Origin: Vitellaria paradoxa
Taxonomy: Eukaryota > Streptophyta > Magnoliopsida > Ericales > Sapotaceae
Direction: 5' to 3'
Assembly (NCBI GenBank): GCA_019916065.1
Contig: CM034236.1
Location: forward strand, 56,448,690-56,512,689
Length of the DNA: 64,000 nt
The translations under genes were made by a program, and so were the position numbers. This document shows, one piece after another, positions 57,434-64,000 of this stretch (position 1 is the first letter of the stretch; each line of letters starts with the position of its first letter). Below the pieces are notes generated by a model. That model saw only the letters and a program-made list of their open reading frames with translations, searched no databases and was not told the DNA's origin.

Positions 57434-57767
57434 CTTAAAGAGGTTGAGCCATTGGTACCTTAATTTAAAAAAATATATATATTTATAACATACGAGTAAC
57501 CTTGCTATGATAAAATTTTTCAATTATAAATTTTCTTTTAAATATTTTCTCTTATAATAAAGTCAAACTAAGTTTTCAAACAAAATATTTATGGTTTATT
57601 TGATAAATCTAACTTTTGCTTAAAAGTTATTTTTTTTTTCTTTTTTGTATGTTGATTTTTTTTTTTTTTTGAAAAATTTAGATGAAGCCCTACTAAATAA
57701 CTTGAGGGTAATGGCAAAATTAAGATGACACAAAGGTTAGTAAAGAAAATAAAATGAAAGTAATTAA
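56831..57767. other. AT-rich spacer
   Basis: No gene was seen. It includes a purine-rich piece near 57010-57200 (GATGATTTATGAAGAGTGTG, then GGTGTATAAGGATGAGTG), a TA run at about 57411-57433 and poly(T) runs. Confidence 0.5.
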
Positions 57768-58082
57768 AGTGGCATTTGGTTTACTTTTCTATTTTCTGCT
57801 TTTATTTTATATGTTAGAAATCTCAAAGCGAGGAAACAGAAAATGCTCTATTTTTCTTATTTTAAGATTTTTCTTATTTTTTGTTAAAAATTCTCAAAAC
57901 GACTTTTTATCATTTTTCATTTTATGTGTAAACTCATTTTCTATTTTCAAAAATAAAATTTGAAAATACAAGTAACCAAATGAGTTTTGAGCTTTTTTTT
58001 TTATTTTCAAAAGTATAAAATGAAAAATAAGCTCAAAATAGAAAACAAAAACAAAAAATAAAAAAACAAACCAAATGACACC
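57768..58082. mobile_element. Tourist-like MITE, 315 bp (PIF/Harbinger type)
   Basis: Terminal inverted repeats: left AGTGGCATTTGGTTTACTTT; right in reverse GGTGTCATTTGGTTTGTTTT. It is flanked by TAA on both sides (57765-57767 and 58083-58085). The interior shares TTTTTCATTTTATGTGTAA and most of its body with the copy at 45630-45955. It is non-coding. Confidence 0.82.
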
Positions 58083-58600
58083 TAATTTTTTGTTTGATTA
58101 AGTTAGAAAGTTTGCAAATAAATAAATAAATAAATAAAATAAACTGAAAAAAAATTAATTGTAAATTTCTTGTAAAGCATCTTTAGCCGATTTTGTAAAG
58201 AATGAGACTTCATTTTATTAAGTCTGACTTGAACATTACTTCTTCATTGTAATGGTTTGAAACAAGCAAAATAAGAACCTCCCAACCAATTAAATGTACC
58301 ACTGAGTATTATCTCGCGATTCCTTTTTGTTTTTCATTTTGGAGATTCAATTGTGTGGACTAACTATATTTCAGAGTCCTGCAAAGGGAATTTAATTTAT
58401 CGCAGATAAAGTCATTACTATTCCTCCCAGCACAGAAGCATTACAACCACCTATTCAATTCCCAAATTCAAAGCAATATATTTTGTAAATATATATGTTA
58501 CATTGATTTCCCAATAACACATTAAAAATAGACGCACAGAAAGAGCCAAATAATTCAAACTGCCAAATTCACATGAAGAAAATTCAAATAAGGAATTTGT
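58083..58600. other. Spacer
   Basis: Nothing recognised. Mixed AT-rich sequence with a (AAAT)n run near 58120. Confidence 0.5.
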
Positions 58601-59520
58601 ATTCAGTACTCAAGCTTGCTTTAACAACAAAAATGCCAATTGACTCTCCAACTTAGAAGCTAATTAGTGTTGATAAGGGTCCCTTGGCAATAGAGTTGTC
58701 TCACTTATTTTTGTATGTTTTGTTTTCGGTAAACATTTATCAGATCGAATGTGGAGCTTCAACTGGTCACCAGGATGGCCAAACCTGCACTTCAAACTTC
58801 ATATCAATTCTCTCATGCATATATAAACACAAACACTAACATCTAATGAAGCAATTTTTAATGAAGAGAGAATGATTTTTTTTTTTCACATTAATTCTAT
58901 AAAAGAAGCCTCATTATTCACCTCAACTTGGGCCCCAATTAGAATTGAGCCGCCCTTGCATTCATGCATGCAGAAAAATACAGGGCCATTATGGTATACA
59001 TAAATTGTGTAAAAGTACTTTGGAAGAAAAAAAAGAACCATCTGTTATTCTTGAAAGTAGAAGCAAATTTTGTCCAAACTTCAGCATTTCTCATTTCTTC
59101 TCCACTAAAACATGCTTGTTGTCTCCTTAGCCAGTTGACGAATCTACTAAGTTACTCTTAACATTCTCTAAATTCCATATGAATTATTTTAAAGCTACTA
59201 TATATTCATTATTTAAGCTCAAAAATAAAAAATAAAAAACATTTAGTTGTTTAAGAAATAAGCAAAAAACAATAGTAATAGATAAACCTCAATTTTGCAT
59301 TCATAGTCTCACATCTTTTGCACAGCCAAGTTTCTTGTAGTTCATCCTATTAAGTGTTCAATTAAATTATTTTAGAATCCATAAAAAAAAAAGAACAATA
59401 CTTTATTTATCAAAGAAAAATAAAAGACAAGAACATTACTTTATGAAAAGCAAATTTACCTTATAAAGACCAATGCAATTTCATGTGATGTGGGGATTGT
59501 TAGCAGTGGACCCCAACGGC
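58600..59520 (-). other. Possible exon-like pieces of an unrecognised minus-strand gene
   Basis: Three short minus-strand pieces look coding and sit between AG and GT. One is near 59284-59342 and reads DELQETWLCKRCETMNAKL. One is near 58921-58953 and reads GGSILIGAQVE. One is near 58667-58787 and starts FGHPGDQLKLHIRSDKCL, ending DPYQH and a stop. Their phases do not join simply and no start is clear. I do not recognise the protein; the CxxC pair in the first and the Cys in the last hint at a small zinc-binding fold at most. It may be an old pseudogene or chance. Confidence 0.25.
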
Positions 59521-61000
59521 GTGACATTTTTCACCAAGGAAAAAAAGGTGAAGTTAATCAGCAATCTATTGAGAACAAAGAATTATGAAGCTAAGAAACA
59601 CCGTGGGCTCCACACAAGGAGATATTATCTAGCTAGCTACATATACATAGAGACACAAGACAAGATCTTTCTACTTTTCCTAAACATACAAGCGCACTGA
59701 AGATCAACAAACGAAGATCCCATGAACCACCATAGGTGAGACTTAATTCCACAGCTTGAGACAAATTGCAAATTAATATAAAAGATTGCACTCAGAAAGA
59801 AATTACCAACAGTTCCCCTGAATGATAACCAACTTTCTCATCAATAATCATAATTAACCATGGGAAAAGCCTACAAATTGTAAATTAATCATGTTCATTC
59901 TCATTCACCCTTTCTGATTGTGTGTTGCTAAAGCTTTAGCCAATTTCAACTGATCTCATCATAACAAATCATATCACAGTTTTATTTTCATCCACAATGA
60001 GGTGGTGCATAAGAATAATTGGAAACCAAAAGTTTCACTATAATCACATATACTATTGTATGGGCTCTATCCAGTTAAATGTTCAGAGTAACAAAAATAT
60101 ATAAATAAGGCAAGCTTACATATTTGTGTTGATACTGTAACTTTAAATCTTTAACAAGTTTGATAAGCACACCACCAAGTACCTGCTCTAAGACCTTTTC
60201 AGGGACAAAATGGTTCACGAGTCATATAATATCAGATATAGCATCTGCTTCCTAGTATGAGTCATGACAATTAAATTATATCACAAAGCCTAGCCTTGTT
60301 AACACTAGGAAGTTATAATTCACATACATGGTCAGCGAGCCGGCTCTAATAATTCATGCACCAAATCAAGTAGCAAAAGATAAAACTAAGATACAAAACA
60401 GTAGAAAAGATGGCAACCAAGATAATCATAGACTGCCTAATTCAAGCTATTTCTCTAATGCATTTCCAATTCTTTCACTATAGGTACAGCTAGCAATAGT
60501 CCAGCAAAAACAACACTAAGACCACATGGAACCAGCAATATATTTCATCTAAAAATGAATAAAACTCCCAAAACTAGCTTCCAAGTAATAGGTAGCCCAT
60601 GCAGTCCCATTTCACAGTAAGCTCTCAAGCAAACAAATTGATACACCACAAATCAACATTAAACAGTAGTAATGCTCCCAATAGCAGACAACAGGACATC
60701 AAAATAGTATGACTACCTCCATGAATAAAAAAATAAACCAACCATTAAAAAGAATGAAATTGAAACATAGGTAGTAAACTTTGAAACAAAAGTTTCAAGA
60801 AGCAGCAACTAACACACATAATTAATGTACTAGCAGCCCAATTCAACGAAAAATTAGTAACAATTCCACTGATAAACATTTCACTGATATATTTTCACTT
60901 ACATTTCCTAAAAATACACAAGTCATTCAAGTTTTACATAAACAAGTTGTACGAATATTACAATTATTCGACCAGAAATAGATCAACTAAATCATTCCAG
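59521..61000. other. Spacer
   Basis: No gene was recognised on either strand. The composition is less AT-skewed than the spacers to the left, without obvious repeats. It may include the left flank of the PIF/Harbinger element, but no terminal repeat was identified. Confidence 0.4.
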
Positions 61001-61115
61001 TGTGGGCTGTCCATATTTCATATATTTAACAGAAAAATGGCACTAAAGATTTGACACAAGAGATTGGCCACTTTCAAAAGATCATGCCACTTTCAAAAGA
61101 TCGTGCCACTCTTTC

Positions 61116-62191
61116 CTAAATGGGACCGTAAACCTCACCATTGAGGACGGCCTCGGCCCATAGTTGCTTCAAATGCTCTTTGATGCCATAGAAGTTGTCT
61201 ATCATCTCTCCTTTGGCACAAATGATGGCAGCCAACTTGAATCTTTGTAAATCTGTGAGGTTAAGCTTCTCTAGCTTATTGGGAACGTTTTCGCGGCAAG
61301 TTGATAAATTATTAAAATAGCTCAACAATTTCGCTATGTCCTCTAATTGGCCCTTGGTCTCCTTCAACCAATCGCCCATACTTTCATGGATGGCCAACTC
61401 ATCATCACCCATTCTTCTCCCTTTTTTCCCTTTTTTAGTTCCAAAATTGGTTGGAGGAGTGGATGTCGGGAGTGAGCTATGAGGTGTGGCAGTTGGAGGT
61501 TCGGAGGTTGGAGGTGTGGTTATCGGAGGTGAATCACTTAAGTTAATGGAGTTTTCACTTACGGAAGCAAAAAGAAATTTATCCCCGAAATGGGGGTAGT
61601 AGAATTCACCGTTATTCTCGTCTTCCATAGGGTCCGCTTGTGCCATTTGTGTTGGATCCTCCGCTCTCTCTCCCGTGGCCCTATCTTTTCCAAAGACAAT
61701 GCACCATTGACCATAGTAAGGGAATGACTTTCCATACAAGCCATTCGCCTTTTTCGGATGAGCCTACAGTAATACTAGAATTGTTAGTACAAAATAAGAA
61801 AACTCACACCTTAACTTTCAATTAAAGCAATGGAAGTTACCTTTTCATACTCCTCCCAAACTTTCTCATCCACAACAATGCGTTTAGTGACATCATCCCA
61901 ACCAAACCCACTTAGGTTCATAATGTCATATATTTTGTGGTAGGTTTGTTTCCAATACTTTATTTTCGAGTCAATGTGGGGGTTGGCCTTAAAACCACTC
62001 ATCGGCAATACCTTTTTCATCTCCTTCTCCAACAATGTGAAAAAACCAGGTTTAAACCCATTGTCGGCGCTCCACTTATCGGAGTATTCATTAATCGTGC
62101 AATGGAGAAGGGCTTTTTCTTCGGATTTCTTTCACACCCTTCGGCCCTTTGGTTTAGATGGACCTTCTTTTTGGGTACTTAAGGAATCCAT
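61116..62191 (-). pseudogene. PIF/Harbinger ORF1, Myb/SANT-like DNA-binding protein, broken
   Basis: Two minus-strand exons, 61841-62191 and 61116-61763, join in phase to about 332 codons (intron GTAACT to TGTAG). The start MDSLSTQKEGPSKPKGRRV is followed by a TGA at 62132-62134, where a Trp opens the Myb/SANT-like domain in relatives. The domain then continues: KKSEEKALLHCTINEYSDKW, GFKPGFFTLLEKEMKKVLP, SKIKYWKQTYHKIYD, then GFGWDDVTKRIVVDEKVWEE and AHPKKANGLYGKSFPYYGQW. The second half has a Pro/Thr/Ser linker, a basic patch (KKGKKGRRMGDDE) and a helical C terminus. Such proteins bind element ends and help the transposase enter the nucleus. Only one lesion is obvious. Confidence 0.8.
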
Positions 62192-62433
62192 TGCTACAAA
62201 TGCATTTAAAATTTATCGAAAATATAAAACTACAAGTTTAATTACTACACAATTCAATTACTAAAAAACTAGAAACTCAATTATTAAAGTACAAAATCCA
62301 AGTTGTTCAATAACAAGTGTTATACATCACAAGTTGTGGAATAACCACCTATGAATTATAATTGTTTCATTACAAGAAGTTCAAACACTTAATAAAAAAA
62401 CTACAAAAAAAAAATAAATAAATAAAAATATTC

Positions 62434-63790
62434 CTAAGGTACATGAACTTCTAGTCCCCCACCATTGGCTAACCAATGGTTGTACATGGCGGTAGCCAAC
62501 GCATCTCTCCCCGCTGTCCATTCATTGGAAGTATCGATGGTAGTAATGTGATCATCATCTATCTCCACATTTTGTAAGTTTTCTTGTTCCCATGATGTGT
62601 ACTCCAACTCAATGGGATCATTGGGCATCTCTCTTTTAATGAGATTATGGAGAAGGAAGCATGCAGTGACAATACGACACTAAGTCTTTATTGGGTAAAA
62701 TGAGGCAGACCTCAATATAGCAAACCGCATCTTTAGAACACCAAAACATCTCTCAAAGTGCTTCATGTTGAAGTACTCTTCCTTGCTAGCTGGCAAATGA
62801 CCTTGCCTCCAAATGTTAATGTGATAGCGTTGGCCACGGTATGGTGCTAGGAAACCTTCCTCGTTTGTATAACCAGCATCCACTAGGTAGTAATGTCTTA
62901 TAGGCAATGCAAGTTACAAGTTGTTTACTATAGATAATCATTAAACTCGAGAGTAAATGAACTTTAATAAGGTTTTAAACATACCATGAGAAACTCTCAA
63001 ACCATGGGGTCTTATAATGGCATTGTGAAGGATTCTAGAGTCAGTGGCCAAGCCTTCCCAACCAGAGAGAACATAGACAAATTTTAGGTCTCGCGTACAA
63101 ACACCTAAAACATTTGTAGCAATTTCACCCTTCCTTGACCTATAACGTGGCTTGTCGGCTGTCGGTGGATAAACTAGCACAAATGTCCCATCCAATGCCC
63201 CAAGACAATTCTACAATTTGAGTTCAATAAGTAAGTATGGGAGAGTTGACAAAACCAAACGAACAATTAGAAACAACTCCATCTATTATCTTCATAGTTA
63301 GGAGGTACAGGCTCCGACTTTACTAGAAGTATGTTGTAAAGCCGCAAGACAGTTTGGAGAACGGCATTTAAATGCCTTCTGATTGTTTCACTCGATCTCA
63401 CAAACTCAAACTTTGTACGCCTCTGCTTTGTATGGTGTGCGAGAATCCACAAAAAAATGGCTACCCTCTCCTCAAGACATACGAATCGAGAGCCCCCTAA
63501 CCCAACACCTCGAACTAAACAACACAATCTAAAAAATGTATGCCTATTTACCCTCAACTGGTCATAGCAATCAATGTCGTTACCCCTTACAAGCCTATTG
63601 ATTTTATCTATGTGGGTTTGATAAAAGTTTGGATTTGGGACAACTCAGGACGACGACGGCGCCTTGTCATGGCTGTGATGAAGAAGTAAAGGCGAAATAC
63701 AACCACTGCAGTAATGATAAAAGCGTATAATGCCATGACTCCCTCTTCCTTTTGTCTTCTCCTTAATTGTGTTCTATTCAATCTTGTCAT
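62434..63790 (-). pseudogene. PIF/Harbinger DDE transposase, broken
   Basis: Minus-strand pieces: 63790 to about 63264 ([20 protein letters not shown], then [20 protein letters not shown]), 63210-62985 ([20 protein letters not shown], then [20 protein letters not shown]) and about 62900-62434 (YYLVDAGYTNEEGFLAPYRG, then FNMKHFERCFGVLKMRFAIL and [15 protein letters not shown]).

The DDE residues can be placed: D in ALDG, D in VDAGYTN and E in ERCFG. Lesions: a frame change near 63640, a mutated donor after RWSCF, an apparent loss of about six residues between NMKH and ERCFG, and an in-frame TAG at 62680-62682 where relatives have Gln (PIKTQCRI). It shares its strand with ORF1 downstream, the usual two-gene layout of these elements. 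It cannot make a full transposase as read. Confidence 0.85.
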
Positions 63791-64000
63791 TCCTATAATT
63801 TAAATATATATTTTATAATTTAAATAAATTCTTAAAGTTTAAAAAAATTAGGTATATCAATCAATTTGTTTCCAACCAAATATCAATCAATTCCAGAGTC
63901 AATATTACTTGTTTTTCATTTTAACAAAAATTATGACGGATGTACGTGGCATGTAATGACATCACTTTCTTTCATTAGAGGTTATTCATATTTATATTTA
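63791..64000. other. AT-rich end of window
   Basis: Upstream of the transposase start. The right terminal repeat of the PIF/Harbinger element was not identified here and may lie beyond the window. Confidence 0.4.

Overview
The window is nuclear DNA from a flowering plant, most likely a eudicot. Split genes have GT/AG introns, the proteins are plant-specific (an MBD9-type chromatin protein, an HD-Zip class I factor of the ATHB-1 type, a plant mobile domain), and the AT-rich spacers are full of short inverted-repeat elements, SINE-like copies and Mutator, PIF/Harbinger, LINE and Ty3-type remnants. I cannot name the genus from sequence alone.

Layout. 1-3.9 kb: AT-rich spacer with MITE-like repeats and one GC-richer patch. 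3.9-7.6 kb (+): a dead copy of the mitochondrial IBA57-type folate-binding Fe-S assembly gene, with five recognisable exons carrying frameshifts, a stop, a lost splice acceptor and a deletion. 9.7-32.4 kb (+): an apparently intact ten-exon MBD9 homologue of about 2149 residues; all exon phases join. Its 8.8-kb first intron holds a Mutator-type foldback element interrupted by a LINE 3' fragment. Intron 5 holds an internally deleted Ty3-type LTR element. 35.8-38.3 kb (-): an intact four-exon HD-Zip I gene (282 residues). Its leader carries a 28-codon upstream ORF that looks like the conserved peptide uORF of the ATHB-1 group, with a TATA box further upstream.

38.4-48.7 kb: gene-free AT-rich spacer with several MITEs and a SINE. 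48.7-54.1 kb: a 5375-bp Mutator-like element with 108-bp terminal inverted repeats and a perfect 9-bp target duplication. On its minus strand it joins the N-terminal part of a mudrA-type transposase, without the catalytic domain, to the C-terminal part of a plant mobile domain gene. 54.1-61 kb: spacer with MITEs and AT repeats. 61.1-63.8 kb (-): the two genes of a PIF/Harbinger element (Myb/SANT-like ORF1 and a DDE transposase), both broken by stops. Its outer ends were not found, and the right end may lie past the window.

The two working genes, MBD9 and the HD-Zip factor, are nuclear regulators but have no obvious joint pathway. The unusual material is the mobile DNA: the chimeric Mutator element with palindromic subterminal repeats, a related foldback element inside MBD9, and PIF-type MITEs next to a dead PIF transposase. 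The uORF upstream of the HD-Zip gene is the best regulatory finding. All calls come from reading the sequence and from memory of the families; no search was run.
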